A stretch of 64,000 nt of DNA from Rhodobacter calidifons (GCF_011174775.1 NZ_JAANHS010000003.1:1-64000), one strand, 5' to 3'; positions 47,096 through 57,007 are shown, counted from the first letter of the stretch. A program made the numbers and translations. Notes: generated by a model from the sequence alone, not told the origin.

Positions 47096-47973
47096 ATGCT
47101 AATGCATGATCCCGCTCAGCTTGCCGCCCTTGCCGCCGTCCACCGGCGCGGCGCCTTTGACCTTGCCGCGGCCGAACTGCACGTCACCCCCTCGGCCGTC
47201 TCGCAGCGGATCAAGGCGCTGGAAGAGGCGACCGGCGCCCTGCTCATCCGCCGCGGCACGCCCTGCACGGCGACCGAAACCGGCCTTCGCCTGATCCGGC
47301 ACCACGACGAGATTGCACTGTTGGAACGCACCCTGGCGCAGGATCTCGGCCTGCGGTCAGGCCCGGCGACGCTGCGCATCGCCGTCAATGCCGACAGCCT
47401 TGCCACCTGGGTCATTCCCGCCCTGGCCGCGACGGAAGGGTTCCTCTTCGACCTCGTCATCGACGACCAGGATGTCAGCCAGGACTGGCTGCGGCGCGGA
47501 GAGGTGGTGGCCGCCATCACCGCGCATCCCGGCCCCTTGCAGGGGTGCGACACCCTGCCGCTCGGGGCGCTGCGCTACCGCGCCACCGCCTCTCCGGCCT
47601 ATGTGCGGACCTGGTTCCCGAAGGGGGTGACGCCGGAAAGCCTGGCAAAAGCCCCCGCTTTGACCTTCTCGGACAAGGACCGGCTTCAGACCCGCTGGGC
47701 CGCGGCCCGGGGGCTGGCGCGCGCAGCCCTTCCGACGCACCGGATCGCCTCGTCACGGGCCTTCGTGGACGCCTGTCTTGCGGGCCTCGCCTGGGGATGA
47801 ACCCCGAGCCGCTGATTGCCGCCCATCTCGCCGCTGGACGACTGATCGAACTGTTGCCCGACACGCCCATCGACGTCGCGCTGCACTGGCAGTTCACCCG
47901 GCTCGCCGCCCCGGCGCTGGCCCCGGTCACCCATGCAATCCACCGCGCCGCGCGGCAGACCCTTGTGCAATAG
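47096..47973 (+). pseudogene. argP: LysR-family regulator (ArgP-like), frameshifted
   Basis: Frame one from ATG 47096 (or 47102) encodes an N-terminal HTH (AALAAVHRRGAFDLAAAELH, VTPSAVSQRIKALEE) and most of the effector domain, ending at TGA 47798-47800 after LAGLAWG. The missing C-terminus continues in the next frame from MNPEPLIAAHLAAGRLIELL to RQTLVQ at 47973. Restoring one base in the G-run at 47793-47796 joins both, giving about 292 residues, normal for ArgP. Divergent from the ACT-argO genes. Real mutation or homopolymer error. Confidence 0.85.
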
Positions 47974-47975
47974 GA

Positions 47976-48003
47976 AACGGGGGCGGCCTTCGCCACCCCC
48001 GTT
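47976..48003. terminator. Stem-loop between argP and cspA
   Basis: AACGGGGG (47976-47983) pairs with CCCCCGTT (47996-48003), with extra GG/CC pairs and a CCTTCG loop. It lies between the ends of two convergent genes and may serve both. No T-run. Confidence 0.5.
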
Positions 48004-48026
48004 GCCGAACCCCCGAAGGGTAAGGC

Positions 48027-48233
48027 TTACGCCAGAGCCAGGTTCACGGCCGATTCCCGGCCGTTGCGATCCTGCTCGATGTCATAGGTCACGGCCTGCC
48101 CGTCGGGCAGCGAGCGGATGCCCGCACGTTCCAGCGCGGTGACGTGGACGAAAACGTCCTTCGATCCGCCTGCGGGGGCGATGAAGCCGAAACCCTTGGT
48201 GGCGTTGAACCATTTCACGGTGCCATTGGCCAT
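48027..48233 (-). CDS. cspA: Cold-shock domain protein
   Basis: 68 residues from ATG 48233 (MANGTVKWFNATKGFGFI). RNP1 KGFGFIAP and RNP2 DVFVHVTA are intact. Single OB-fold RNA chaperone. AGGAGA lies 10 bases before the start. Nearly 230 bases of leader lie between it and yebC, a pattern typical of cold-shock genes under post-transcriptional control. Confidence 0.95.
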   Translation of the reverse strand: MANGTVKWFNATKGFGFIAPAGGSKDVFVHVTALERAGIRSLPDGQAVTYDIEQDRNGRESAVNLALA

Positions 48234-48255
48234 CGTGATGTCTCCTGTCATGTTT

Positions 48256-48278
48256 GCCACCCGCGAGCTTGCGGTGGC
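48256..48278 (-). promoter_or_regulatory. Leader hairpin upstream of cspA
   Basis: On the plus strand GCCACCCGC (48256-48264) and GCGGTGGC (48271-48278) pair with one bulged base around GAGCTT. It ends 8 bases before the AGGAGA ribosome site on the minus strand, a good place for a temperature-responsive leader structure. Function not shown. Confidence 0.4.
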
Positions 48279-48466
48279 CTGGCCCAAGTGTCGTGTCGAT
48301 CGAAGCTGAAGGCCGAAGCAGACAGAAGACGATAGAGTAGAAACCCTGCCCGCTGCACATGCGCCCTCGCGGCACGGAATGCAAGGGAAACTTCTGCGCA
48401 GATCGCGGGACCGGCGGAAAACATGCGTTTTCCGGACCGGAATTCTCTTGCAGAATTCCGGCGGCA

Positions 48467-49207
48467 CTACAATTGCGCCGCCACCTCGTCGGGGACGTCG
48501 AAATTGTGCGTGACGGTCTGCACGTCATCGTCCTCTTCCAGCAGGTCGATCAGCCGCATCAGCTTCTGCGCGGTCTCAAGGTCCACCACGGTGCGCGTCT
48601 GCGGTTTCCAGACCAGCTTGGACTCCGTCGATTCGCCCAGCGTCTTTTCCAAGGCGTCCGAGACTTCCGACAGGTTCTCGACCTTGCAGTAGATCCAGTG
48701 GCCCTCTTCGTCGCTTTCGACGTCATCGGCGCCCGCCTCGAGCGCGGCCATCAGCACGTCATCGGCCGATCCGACCGAAGCGGGATAGGAAATCTCGCCC
48801 ACCCGGTCGAAGCTGTGGCTGACCGAGCCGGTGGTGCCCAGGTTCCCGCCGCATTTGGTGAAATAGCTGCGCACATTCGACGCCGTGCGGTTCAGGTTGT
48901 CGGTCATCGCCTCCACGATGATCGCAATGCCGTTCACCCCGTACCCTTCATAGCGGATCTCGGTGTAATCCGCCCCGTCGTTCATCTGGGATTTCTTGAT
49001 CGCCCGGTCGATCACGTCCTTCGGCATCGAGGCCGCCTTGGCCGCCTTCACCGCCAGACGCAGGCGCGGGTTCATGTCGGGGTCGGGCATCCCCATCTTG
49101 GCCGCGACGGTGATTTCCTTCGACAGCTTGGAAAACATCTTCGAACGCAGCTTGTCCTGCTTGCCCTTGCGATGCTGGATGTTCGCCCATTTCGAATGGC
49201 CTGCCAT
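48467..49207 (-). CDS. yebC: YebC/PmpR family translation/regulatory protein
   Basis: 246 residues from ATG 49207. [18 protein letters not shown] and the later [15 protein letters not shown] are diagnostic. Family proteins are reported as transcription regulators and, more recently, as ribosome-associated factors that ease proline-rich translation. yebC is usually next to ruvC; here it is 4 kb from ruvCAB and on the opposite strand. Confidence 0.95.
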   Translation of the reverse strand: MAGHSKWANIQHRKGKQDKLRSKMFSKLSKEITVAAKMGMPDPDMNPRLRLAVKAAKAASMPKDVIDRAIKKSQMNDGADYTEIRYEGYGVNGIAIIVEAMTDNLNRTASNVRSYFTKCGGNLGTTGSVSHSFDRVGEISYPASVGSADDVLMAALEAGADDVESDEEGHWIYCKVENLSEVSDALEKTLGESTESKLVWKPQTRTVVDLETAQKLMRLIDLLEEDDDVQTVTHNFDVPDEVAAQL

Positions 49208-49376
49208 GGCCCTACCCTCGGTCCCGTTTCGGTGATGCGCCCCTCTACACCCGCCGCGGGCCAAAGGGCAACCCCGCCACCGGATCGCTGCGGGCGCCGG
49301 TCGATCGGGGCCGCGGAATTGTTCCGGGCACAAGCTTTGACTTTGCCTCTCGCGCGATGCCCTGTATGCCGGGCCA

Positions 49377-50612
49377 ATGGCCCGCACCCTGATGCCCCTG
49401 TCGCAAACCCGTGACCTGCCGCGCTGGCAACGGCCCGAGGCGCTCCTCTATCTGATGGCGGCGGCGATGCCGCTCAGCTTTGCCACCTGGTCGGCGCTGC
49501 TGAACAACTTCGTCATCGAGGTCGCCAGTTTCACCGGCAAGGAGATCGGCTGGCTGCATACCGTGCGCGAGATTCCGGGATTTCTCGCCATCGGCGTGAT
49601 CCTGGTGCTTCTGGTACTGCGCGAGCAGGTGCTGGCGCTTCTGGCCCTCGCCCTGCTGGGGGCGGCGACTGCGGTGACGGCCTGGTTTCCGTCCTTCACC
49701 GGGCTGCTGGTCTGCACGCTGCTGTCGTCCATCGGGTTTCACTACTTCGAGACGGTGAACCAGTCCCTGCAACTGCAATGGATCGACAAGGACCGGGCGC
49801 CGATCGTCCTGGGCCGGATCGTTGCCGTGGGCGCCGGGGCATCGCTGGCCGCCTATGGTGCCATCGTCGCGCTCTGGGACCTGCTGGGGCTGGATTACAA
49901 CAAGGTCTATCTCGCCTCGGGGGGTCTGACGCTGCTCATCGTGCTTTTCGCGGCGCTCGCCTATCCGCAGTTCCAGTCGCCCCATCCGCAGCACCGGCAC
50001 ATGGTGCTGCGCCGCCGCTACTGGCTTTACTACGCGCTCCAGTTCATGGCGGGTGCCCGGCGGCAGATCTTCGTGGTCTTCGCGGGCTTCATGATGGTCG
50101 AACGCTTCGGGATGAAAGTCTCCGAGATGACCGCCCTCCTGCTGGTGAACTATCTCATCAACATGGCCGTCGCACCTGCGATGGGACGCGCCCTTTCGCG
50201 CTATGGCGAACGCAACGTGATGGGGTTCGAATACATCGGCCTGACCCTGGTGTTCCTGGCCTACGGAGGGCTCTACTGGTTCGGCTGGGGCCTGGTGATC
50301 GCGGGCGGGCTTTATATCCTCGACCAGCTCTTCTTTGCGCTGTCCTTCAGCCTGAAGACCTATTTCCAGAAGATCGCCGATCCGCGCGACATCGCGCCCA
50401 CCGCCGCGGTGGCCTTCACGATCAACCATATCGCGGCCGTGTTCCTGCCGGCGGCGCTTGGCTATCTCTGGGCGCGCTCGCCCGACCACGTCTTCCTGCT
50501 TGGCGCCGGGATGGCGCTCTTTGCCTTTGCGCTGATCTGCCTGATCCCGCGGCATCCCTCGCCCGGATTTGAAACCGTCTTCTCCCGCGGGATCCCCGAA
50601 CCGGCCGAGTGA
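49377..50612 (+). CDS. MFS transporter
   Basis: 411 residues, about twelve membrane helices; an acidic and basic central loop ([20 protein letters not shown]) divides two six-helix halves near residue 205. Contains [14 protein letters not shown] in helix 4-5 and [19 protein letters not shown] in helix 7. No signature that fixes a substrate. Its start is 170 bases from the divergent yebC. Confidence 0.82.
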   Translation: MARTLMPLSQTRDLPRWQRPEALLYLMAAAMPLSFATWSALLNNFVIEVASFTGKEIGWLHTVREIPGFLAIGVILVLLVLREQVLALLALALLGAATAVTAWFPSFTGLLVCTLLSSIGFHYFETVNQSLQLQWIDKDRAPIVLGRIVAVGAGASLAAYGAIVALWDLLGLDYNKVYLASGGLTLLIVLFAALAYPQFQSPHPQHRHMVLRRRYWLYYALQFMAGARRQIFVVFAGFMMVERFGMKVSEMTALLLVNYLINMAVAPAMGRALSRYGERNVMGFEYIGLTLVFLAYGGLYWFGWGLVIAGGLYILDQLFFALSFSLKTYFQKIADPRDIAPTAAVAFTINHIAAVFLPAALGYLWARSPDHVFLLGAGMALFAFALICLIPRHPSPGFETVFSRGIPEPAE

Positions 50613-50705
50613 CTGCGCCCGGTCAAGGCGCGGTGAGGGGAGTGAAATCCGCGTTGGGATTTCGACGCCGCCCCCTATATTCCGCATCAGGAACGGAGGT
50701 CCGAA

Positions 50706-51359
50706 ATGTTCTTCACCCGCAAGTCGATGGAAATGGTCACGCCGGACAAGGCCCTGCCCGGCCGGGCCGAACCCCTGCCCACGGCCGAGACGCATTTCCT
50801 GTCGGGCATCCCGCTGAAATCCCCGGTCCCCGAGGGCATGGAACAGGCGATGTTCGGCATGGGCTGCTTCTGGGGGGTCGAACGCAAGTTCTGGCAGACC
50901 CCCGGCGTCTGGCTGACCATGGTGGGCTATGCCGGCGGCTACACGCCGAACCCGACCTACAAGGAAACCTGCACCCAGCTGACCGGCCACAACGAGGTGG
51001 TCCGCGTGATCTACGATCCGGCCAGGGTATCCTATGAGGACCTGCTCAAGGTCTTCTGGGAAGGCCATGACCCGACGCAAGGCATGCGGCAGGGCAATGA
51101 CGTGGGCTCGACCTACCGCTCGGGCATCTATTGCTACACCGACGCCCAGATGGCGGCCGCCCTGGCCTCGAAGGAGGTCTATGCCCAGGCGCTGAAGGCC
51201 GCCGGGATGGGCCCGATCACCACCGAGATCCTCCCCGCCCCGACCTTCTACTTCGCCGAGGACTACCACCAGCAATACCTGGCCAAGAACCCCGGCGGCT
51301 ACTGCGGCGTGGGCGGCACCGGCGTCGCCTGCCCCATCGGCACCGGCGTCCGCGCTTGA
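50706..51359 (+). CDS. msrA: Peptide methionine sulfoxide reductase A
   Basis: 217 residues, preceded by CGGAGG. Reduces methionine-S-sulfoxide in proteins and free Met. Catalytic Cys54 in GMGCFWGVE; substrate-binding GYAGG; the [11 protein letters not shown] segment. The C-terminus [14 protein letters not shown] supplies the recycling cysteine. Lacks a signal peptide, so cytoplasmic. Confidence 0.95.
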   Translation: MFFTRKSMEMVTPDKALPGRAEPLPTAETHFLSGIPLKSPVPEGMEQAMFGMGCFWGVERKFWQTPGVWLTMVGYAGGYTPNPTYKETCTQLTGHNEVVRVIYDPARVSYEDLLKVFWEGHDPTQGMRQGNDVGSTYRSGIYCYTDAQMAAALASKEVYAQALKAAGMGPITTEILPAPTFYFAEDYHQQYLAKNPGGYCGVGGTGVACPIGTGVRA

Positions 51360-51407
51360 CCCGGGCAGGGCCGGAGACTATCCGGCCCTGAACCCCGGAG
51401 ATCGCCC

Positions 51408-52280
51408 ATGCCCACCTATTCCGCCCTTACCACCCTTCCCGGAGAAGAGGCCGCCCAGTCCCTCGCCTCTGCCATGGAGCGGATGACCCCCGAACCCACC
51501 GGCGTCGGCGTGTTCGAGATCGAGGACGGCTCGGGCCTGTGGGAAGTGGGCGGCTATTTCCTGGAGCCGCCCGACGCGGTGATGCTGGAAGTCCTGGCCA
51601 CCGCCTTCGGCGCCCGGCCCTTTGCCGTGTCGGAACTGCCCGAGGTCGACTGGGTCGCCCATGTGCGGCGCGAACTCAGCCCGGTGGACGCCGGACGTTT
51701 CTTCGTCTTCGGCAGCCATGACGCCGACAAGGTGCCCCCGGGCCGCGTTCCGTTGCAGATCGAGGCGACGGTCGCCTTCGGCACCGGTCACCACGGCACG
51801 ACTCTGGGCTGTCTCCTGGCCTTCGACCGCCTGCTGAGCGAGGGCTGGAGGCCGGCGAAGGTTGCCGATATCGGCTGCGGCACGGCGGTCCTTGCGATGG
51901 CGGCAGCGGCGACCCTGCCTGACGCACTGGTCATCGCCAGCGACATCGACCCTGTCGCGGTGGAGGTGGCCGAGGCGAACGTGGCGATCAACGGCTTGCA
52001 AGGGCGGGTGGACTGTCTGGAGGCTGCCGGCCTCGATCATCACGCAATTGTGGCCGCCGCCCCCTTCGATCTGATCTTCGCCAATATCCTCAAGGGCCCC
52101 CTGATCGAGCTTGCCCCCGCAATTTCGACTCACCTTGCAACCGGCGGGAGAGCCATCCTCTCTGGCCTTCTCGCTCTGCAAGCAGATTCGGTGACGGCCG
52201 CCTACAAGGCCGCCGGTCTTTGTCTGCAAAGTCGGAACGATATCGGAGAATGGTCGACGCTTGTTCTACAGCGGGCCTGA
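51408..52280 (+). CDS. prmA: Ribosomal protein L11 methyltransferase
   Basis: 290 residues. SAM-dependent trimethylation of L11. The family motif FGTGHHGTT is at 124-132; SAM motif I VADIGCGTAVLAMAA begins at 152; catalytic-loop FANILKGPL near 224. The N-terminal substrate-recognition domain (1-85) is diverged, as usual. Follows msrA after 48 bases. Confidence 0.92.
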   Translation: MPTYSALTTLPGEEAAQSLASAMERMTPEPTGVGVFEIEDGSGLWEVGGYFLEPPDAVMLEVLATAFGARPFAVSELPEVDWVAHVRRELSPVDAGRFFVFGSHDADKVPPGRVPLQIEATVAFGTGHHGTTLGCLLAFDRLLSEGWRPAKVADIGCGTAVLAMAAAATLPDALVIASDIDPVAVEVAEANVAINGLQGRVDCLEAAGLDHHAIVAAAPFDLIFANILKGPLIELAPAISTHLATGGRAILSGLLALQADSVTAAYKAAGLCLQSRNDIGEWSTLVLQRA

Positions 52281-52390
52281 AATCGTGGACAATTCTTGAC
52301 TCCAGGCAGGACAGGCCACAGGCTGACACATGTGCCGCAATTTCGCCATAAGCATGCGGCAGGAATTAAGCATCAGAGCTGTCACTCTGG

Positions 52391-52747
52391 GTGAGCAAAA
52401 TGTGGGTTGATCCTAATCTTAACGATTTCTACAGCCGCGTTGCACGGATCGAGAAGTCCCACGCCAAGGGCTACGGCTTCGAAGCGGCGGGCACTGTCGG
52501 GCGCAAGGCCTCGGGCCGTAGCACGGGCCGTGTATTCAAGCTCGTCAAACCTGTCCTTCTGGTTCTGGCCGTGGGCATCGGCGTCAAGGGTGTGATCCAC
52601 TACTTTATCGGCGCCCAGACCTACGAAAACCGGGTCAGCGCCCTTGCTGCCGGTGACGGGTTTGATCCGGTGGGCGCATGGCTGATGCACGCCGACCCGG
52701 CGACATTGTTCGTCTCTTCGCAGTTGCAGTCCCTGCTGCCGCGCTGA
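52391..52747 (+). CDS. Small membrane protein of unknown function
   Basis: 118 residues from GTG 52391 (ATG 52400, MWVDPNL, is also possible). One membrane helix near 50-70 (VKPVLLVLAVGIGVKGVIHYF); the N-terminal half is basic and probably cytoplasmic, the rest (AQTYENRVSALAAGDGFDPV) outside. Sequence looks well formed, of a sort conserved in Rhodobacteraceae, but I cannot name a function. A strong stem-loop lies 46 bases after the stop. Confidence 0.65.
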   Translation: MSKMWVDPNLNDFYSRVARIEKSHAKGYGFEAAGTVGRKASGRSTGRVFKLVKPVLLVLAVGIGVKGVIHYFIGAQTYENRVSALAAGDGFDPVGAWLMHADPATLFVSSQLQSLLPR

Positions 52748-52793
52748 GAAACCTTTTCTCTCGGCTATTCAGTGTTGGGTATTCAGTGACGAA

Positions 52794-52817
52794 GGGCCGC
52801 ATCTTGCGATGCGGCCC
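52794..52817. terminator. 10-bp stem-loop terminator
   Basis: GGGCCGCATC (52794-52803) and GATGCGGCCC (52808-52817) pair perfectly around TTGC (GCAA, a GNRA tetraloop, on the other strand); CCTATTTCCTT follows. It lies between the convergent small-membrane-protein and DUF1127 genes. Just before it, TATTCAGTG occurs twice (52766-52774 and 52780-52788). Confidence 0.65.
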
Positions 52818-52876
52818 CTATTTCCTTGTCCTGTCGGGCATGGCCGCCGGACCTTGCCGGCGCGGCCCGACGGACT

Positions 52877-53080
52877 TCAGCGACCGATGAACTCGATGTC
52901 GCCGCGGCACAGACCGATATCGTCCAGCTCGCGATCCGACAGCCGATTCAAGGCCTTGCGGGTGACACGGGCGTCATTCCAGGCCCGGAACGCCAGAACG
53001 GCGTTCGACAGGGCGTTGATGACGCGGTAGGTGGTGATGGCGCCGTAGGGCGCCGGGCGGGTCGTCTCGACAGCGGCCAT
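52877..53080 (-). CDS. DUF1127 small protein
   Basis: 67 residues. C-terminal DUF1127 motif: [23 protein letters not shown], a short arginine-rich helical domain. Such proteins in Rhodobacter and Agrobacterium act in RNA turnover and stress or phosphate responses (Rhodobacter CcaF1 is one). A basic protein likely to bind RNA. Single gene; terminator-like stems follow (52843-52866 and 52794-52817). Confidence 0.88.
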   Translation of the reverse strand: MAAVETTRPAPYGAITTYRVINALSNAVLAFRAWNDARVTRKALNRLSDRELDDIGLCRGDIEFIGR

Positions 53081-53400
53081 GGCGGTTTTCCTTGTTTGCT
53101 TGCTGCTCAGAAAGAGGGCCTATTCCCTCTCGCAGTGCCAGATATTCATGCTGCATGTGCAAAGCAAGCTTGGCCATGGCAATCCCGCCATGCAGCCAAC
53201 GCATGACGCATGGCAAGATTTTGTCATCTATTTCAGAAGCTTCCCGACGGGTCCGCATCCGATGCCGCTTTCCTGCGCAGAATGGTCGGATTCTGCAAGC
53301 GCAAAATGATGGGCCGCATTTCGGGCGAAGCGCGGAAAGCCATTGGCGGATGTTCCCTTTTCGTGCTAGCCCTTGTGGCGAGGCAGAGGACGGAGACAAG
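53081..53400. promoter_or_regulatory. Divergent intergenic region, DUF1127 / ruvC
   Basis: 320 bases without a credible gene; lower GC than its surroundings. It must hold the promoters of the DUF1127 gene (minus) and of ruvC (plus). I see the short inverted repeat AGAGGG-CCTATT-CCCTCT at 53113-53130, in the DUF1127 leader, and AT-richer DNA around 53215-53235, but no clear -35/-10 pair. Confidence 0.4.
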
Positions 53401-53910
53401 ATGCGGGTCATCGGCATCGATCCGGGGCTCAGGAACCTGGGCTGGGGCGTGATCGACGTGGCGGGGTCGCGCCTGAGCCATGTCGCCAATGGCATCTGCC
53501 ATTCCGACGGGGGGGATGGCGATCTTGCGGCGCGCCTGCTCAGCCTGCATTCCCAGCTGACGGAAGTCCTGCGCCTCTGGCACCCCGAGGCGGCGGCCGT
53601 GGAACATACCTTCGTCAACAAGGACGCCGTGGCAACGCTGAAACTCGGCCAGGCGCGGGGGATCGCGCTGCTGGTTCCGGCACAGTTCGGGCTTGCGGTC
53701 GGGGAATATGCGCCGAATGCGGTGAAGAAGACGGTGGTGGGCGTCGGTCATGCGGCGAAGGTTCAGGTCGATCACATGGTCAAGCTGCATCTGCCGGGTG
53801 TGAAGGTCGCCGGGCCGGACGCAGCCGATGCGCTGGCGGTGGCGATCTGCCATGCACATCACGTGCAATCCTCCGGCCGGCTGGCGGCCGCGCTGAGGGC
53901 GGCGGAATGA
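53401..53910 (+). CDS. ruvC: Holliday junction resolvase RuvC
   Basis: 169 residues. Endonuclease that cuts Holliday junctions symmetrically with RuvAB. Four acidic active-site residues are visible: Asp7 (GIDPGLRN), Glu68 (VEHTFVNK), Asp140 and Asp143 (GPDAADALA). First gene of ruvCAB; its TGA overlaps the ruvA ATG. Confidence 0.97.
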   Translation: MRVIGIDPGLRNLGWGVIDVAGSRLSHVANGICHSDGGDGDLAARLLSLHSQLTEVLRLWHPEAAAVEHTFVNKDAVATLKLGQARGIALLVPAQFGLAVGEYAPNAVKKTVVGVGHAAKVQVDHMVKLHLPGVKVAGPDAADALAVAICHAHHVQSSGRLAAALRAAE

Positions 53911-54581
53911 TCGGGCGCATCTCGGGGCGACTGGACTGGCGCGGGCCGGACCATGTTCTGATCGACGTGCGCGGGGTGGGCTATATCGTCCATGTCAGCG
54001 AAAGGACGCTTGCCGGTCTGCCGGCTGTGGGCGAAGCCGTCTCGCTTTATACCGACCTTCTGGTGCGCGAGGACCTGCTTCAGCTTTTCGGCTTCCCGAC
54101 AATGTTGGAGAAAGAGTGGCACAAGCTTCTGATGACCGTGCAGGGCGTGGGGGCGAAGGCCTCCATGGCCATTCTCGGCGCGCTGGGGGCCGAGGGCGTG
54201 GGGCGGGCGATCACGCTGGGCGACGCGCGGGCGGTGCAGGCGGCCCCGGGCGTCGGGCCAAAGCTCGCGCAGCGGGTGATCCTGGAACTGAAGGCCAAGG
54301 CCCCCGGCGTCATGGCGTCGGGCGCGGGTCTGGCCGCGGCCGCGGTGGCCGAGGATCTGGTGGCAGAGCCGGTGGCGGCCGCACCGAAGACGCCCGCACG
54401 CGCGGATGAGGGGTCCGCGCGGCGAGCGGCGGCCTCGGCGGATGCGCTTTCGGCGCTGGTGAACCTCGGCTACGGCCAGGGCGATGCGGCGCAGGCGGTG
54501 GCGGTCGTGGCAGGCGACCTGCCCGAGGCTGACGCCGCCGCGCTGATCCGCGCCGCGCTGAAACGGCTGGCACCGAAATGA
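53907..54581 (+). CDS. ruvA: Holliday junction DNA helicase subunit RuvA
   Basis: 224 residues. Junction-binding tetramer: N-terminal OB domain ([20 protein letters not shown]), two helix-hairpin-helix motifs ([13 protein letters not shown] and [16 protein letters not shown]), acidic/alanine-rich linker 130-165, and C-terminal domain III ([20 protein letters not shown]) that contacts RuvB. Overlaps ruvC and ruvB by four bases each. Confidence 0.97.
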   Translation: MIGRISGRLDWRGPDHVLIDVRGVGYIVHVSERTLAGLPAVGEAVSLYTDLLVREDLLQLFGFPTMLEKEWHKLLMTVQGVGAKASMAILGALGAEGVGRAITLGDARAVQAAPGVGPKLAQRVILELKAKAPGVMASGAGLAAAAVAEDLVAEPVAAAPKTPARADEGSARRAAASADALSALVNLGYGQGDAAQAVAVVAGDLPEADAAALIRAALKRLAPK

Positions 54582-55606
54582 GTTCCGATCCGACGCTCCG
54601 GCCCGAAAAGCTGCCCGAGGACACCGACAAGGCGCTGCGTCCGCAGATGCTGGCCGAATTCATCGGCCAGGCCGAGGCGCGGGCGAACCTTGCGGTGTTC
54701 ATCGAAAGCGCCCGGATGCGGGGCGAGGCGATGGACCATACGCTGTTCCACGGCCCCCCCGGTCTGGGCAAGACCACGCTGGCACAGATCATGGCGCGCG
54801 AGCTTGGGGTGGGCTTCCGGATGACCTCGGGTCCGGTGCTGGCAAAGCCGGGGGACCTCGCGGCGATCCTCACGAACCTCGAACCCCGCGACGTGCTGTT
54901 CATCGACGAAATCCACCGGCTCAGCCCGGTCGTGGAGGAAGTGCTCTATCCCGCGCTGGAGGATTTCGCGCTGGACCTCGTGATCGGCGAGGGACCGGCG
55001 GCGCGGACGGTGCGGATCGACCTTCAGCCCTTCACGCTGGTCGGCGCCACGACGCGGCTGGGTCTGCTGACGACTCCGCTGCGCGACCGTTTCGGCATCC
55101 CGACGCGGCTGGAATTCTATTCCGAGGCCGAGCTTTACGAGATCGTCGCCCGTGGGGCACGGCTGATGGGCTTGCAGGCCGAGCCGGAGGGCTGCCGCGA
55201 GATCGCCCGCCGCGCGCGCGGGACGCCCCGCATCGCGGGGCGGCTGCTGCGCCGGGTGGCGGATTTCGCGCTGGTGGAGGCCGGGGGACGCATCACCCGC
55301 GACCTGGCGGACCGGGCGCTGACCCGGCTGTCGGTGGACAGCCTTGGGCTGGATGGAGCCGACCGGCGCTATCTGACGCTGCTGGCCGAGAACTACGGCG
55401 GCGGGCCGGTCGGGGTAGAGACCATCGCGGCAGCGCTGAGCGAGCCGCGGGACGCGATCGAGGAGGTGATCGAGCCCTACCTTCTGCAACAGGGCCTGAT
55501 CCTGCGCACGCCCCGCGGGCGGATGCTGGGGGCGAAGGCCTGGCGGCATCTGGGACTCGAGGCGCCGAAGGTTGCGGGTCAGGCGGATCTGTTCGGGGGC
55601 AAGTAG
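54578..55606 (+). CDS. ruvB: Holliday junction branch migration ATPase RuvB
   Basis: 342 residues. AAA+ motor: [12 protein letters not shown] near the N-terminus, Walker [10 protein letters not shown] (59-67), Walker B FIDEIH (108-113), sensor 1 GATTRLG, arginine finger LRDRFG, then a winged helix ([16 protein letters not shown]). Complete and of usual length. Confidence 0.98.
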   Translation: MSSDPTLRPEKLPEDTDKALRPQMLAEFIGQAEARANLAVFIESARMRGEAMDHTLFHGPPGLGKTTLAQIMARELGVGFRMTSGPVLAKPGDLAAILTNLEPRDVLFIDEIHRLSPVVEEVLYPALEDFALDLVIGEGPAARTVRIDLQPFTLVGATTRLGLLTTPLRDRFGIPTRLEFYSEAELYEIVARGARLMGLQAEPEGCREIARRARGTPRIAGRLLRRVADFALVEAGGRITRDLADRALTRLSVDSLGLDGADRRYLTLLAENYGGGPVGVETIAAALSEPRDAIEEVIEPYLLQQGLILRTPRGRMLGAKAWRHLGLEAPKVAGQADLFGGK

Positions 55607-55780
55607 GCAGAGCTGCCGCGCGGCATCCGTCCTTCCCGCTCGTCTTGGGGCATTTGCCCTCCTCTCTGGCGCCGGGGCGTCCCGACCCCCCTGAGGGCAG
55701 CTGAGGACCGGGCAGGCAAGGATGGCGGGCTTGTTTCCGGACGGATCCTGGTGGTAGCCGGGGCAGACGACAGCGCGGAG

Positions 55781-56407
55781 ATGGGCATGCAACCGCAGGA
55801 AATCGAATCCCTGTTTACCCGCAGCGACGGGAGCTATCTCTTCGCGCGCTGGGACCGGCCGATCGTGCCGGTGGTCTTTGGCATCGACGATGCAAGCTTG
55901 GCGGTCTTCAAGGGCGCCTTCGAGGCGGTGGTGGCGCTCGCAGGCCACAGGATGGCCGAGACCGATCCGGAACTGGGGGCGAACCTGATGGTCTTTGCCT
56001 TCCGCGACTGGGCCGAACTTCTGGCGGTGAGGGATCTGGACCGGCTGGTGCCGGACCTGGCGCCGCTGGTTGCCCGGCTGGAGGCGGCGGGGGCGAACCA
56101 GTACCGGATCTTCCGCTTCGATGCCGGCGGCGCGATCCGGGCGGCCTTCGTCTTTCTGCGCATGGATGCGGCGCTGGCGGCGATGGAGGCCGAGACGCTG
56201 GCCCTGGCACAGGCGGTGCAGACGGTCGTGCTCTGGTCGGACCGGGCCTTCGACGGAACCTCGCCGCTGGCCAGGATGGGAGACCGGGTGATCCTGCGGC
56301 CCGAGATCGGAGCGGTGATCCGCGCCGGCTATGATCCGGTCCTGCCGGCCATGGCACGGGATGCCTCCCATGCCCTGCGGCTGCTGGCCCGGATCGCCCC
56401 CAACTGA
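55781..56407 (+). CDS. Conserved protein of unknown function
   Basis: 208 residues from ATG 55781 (MGMQPQEIESLF), with GCGGAG just before; GTG 55751 and ATG 55787 are alternatives. Soluble alpha/beta pattern: RSDGSYLFARWDRPIVPVVF, LMVFAFRDWAELL, QYRIFRFDAGGAIRAAFVFL, TVVLWSDRAFDG. No catalytic motif is evident and I do not recognise the family. Lies between ruvB and ybgC on the same strand. Confidence 0.7.
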   Translation: MGMQPQEIESLFTRSDGSYLFARWDRPIVPVVFGIDDASLAVFKGAFEAVVALAGHRMAETDPELGANLMVFAFRDWAELLAVRDLDRLVPDLAPLVARLEAAGANQYRIFRFDAGGAIRAAFVFLRMDAALAAMEAETLALAQAVQTVVLWSDRAFDGTSPLARMGDRVILRPEIGAVIRAGYDPVLPAMARDASHALRLLARIAPN

Positions 56408-56538
56408 GGCGCCACGCGCGGCGCCCTTTCCCATGCAAGCAAAAACAATGCCTTGGCCGGGGCCGTTCATTTCCGGTTAACGACTTGCCGCGTGCTGTTC
56501 CGCGCCCTAGGCTTTCAAAGACCCCCCGAGGAGCCCGT

Positions 56539-56943
56539 ATGACCCCGCACCGTTTCAGCCTGCGCGTCTATTACGAGGACACCGACCTTGCGGGCATCGT
56601 CTATTACGCGAATTACCTGAAATTCATCGAACGCGCGCGCAGCGAATGGGTGGCGAGCCTTGGCGTGGACCAGATGGCGCTGAAAGCGCGCGAGGGCATC
56701 GTCTTTGCCGTGCGCCGGGTCGAAGCCGACTTCCTGCGCCCGGCCCGGTTCGGCGACGATCTGGTGGTGGAGACCCTGCTGCACAGTCTGGGCGGCGCGC
56801 GCATCCTGCTGGACCAGAGCGTCCTGCGCGGCGCCGAACGGCTGTTCCAGGCCAGCGTCACGCTGGTCTGCCTGACCGATGACGGGCACGCTGCCCGGCT
56901 GCCACCGGACCTGCGGGCGCGGCTTTCGGGCCCTCTGCACTAG
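56539..56943 (+). CDS. ybgC: Tol-Pal-associated acyl-CoA thioesterase
   Basis: 134 residues. Hot-dog thioesterase; YYEDTDLAGIVYYANYLKF holds the catalytic Asp and is the YbgC/4-hydroxybenzoyl-CoA thioesterase signature. In E. coli YbgC acts on acyl-ACP/CoA near phospholipid enzymes; its role in Tol-Pal is unclear. Preceded by CGAGGAG. 228 bases separate it from tolQ, more than in most genomes. Confidence 0.93.
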   Translation: MTPHRFSLRVYYEDTDLAGIVYYANYLKFIERARSEWVASLGVDQMALKAREGIVFAVRRVEADFLRPARFGDDLVVETLLHSLGGARILLDQSVLRGAERLFQASVTLVCLTDDGHAARLPPDLRARLSGPLH

Positions 56944-57007
56944 ACATCGCGGCGCATCCGGCAGCCGCGCCACGCCCCCGCGACCCACACGGCCCGGCCC
57001 CCAGCGA

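Noticed and set aside
47793-47800. Programmed frameshift in argP
   Set aside because: The site TGGGGATGA is not a known slippery heptamer and LysR genes are not known to use recoding.
52766-52788. Direct repeat TATTCAGTG as an attachment or insertion footprint
   Set aside because: The two nine-base copies are only 14 bases apart with no element between; probably a small local duplication.
53079-53309. Plus-strand frame upstream of ruvC
   Set aside because: No motif, overlaps the DUF1127 start and leader, and has no convincing ribosome site.
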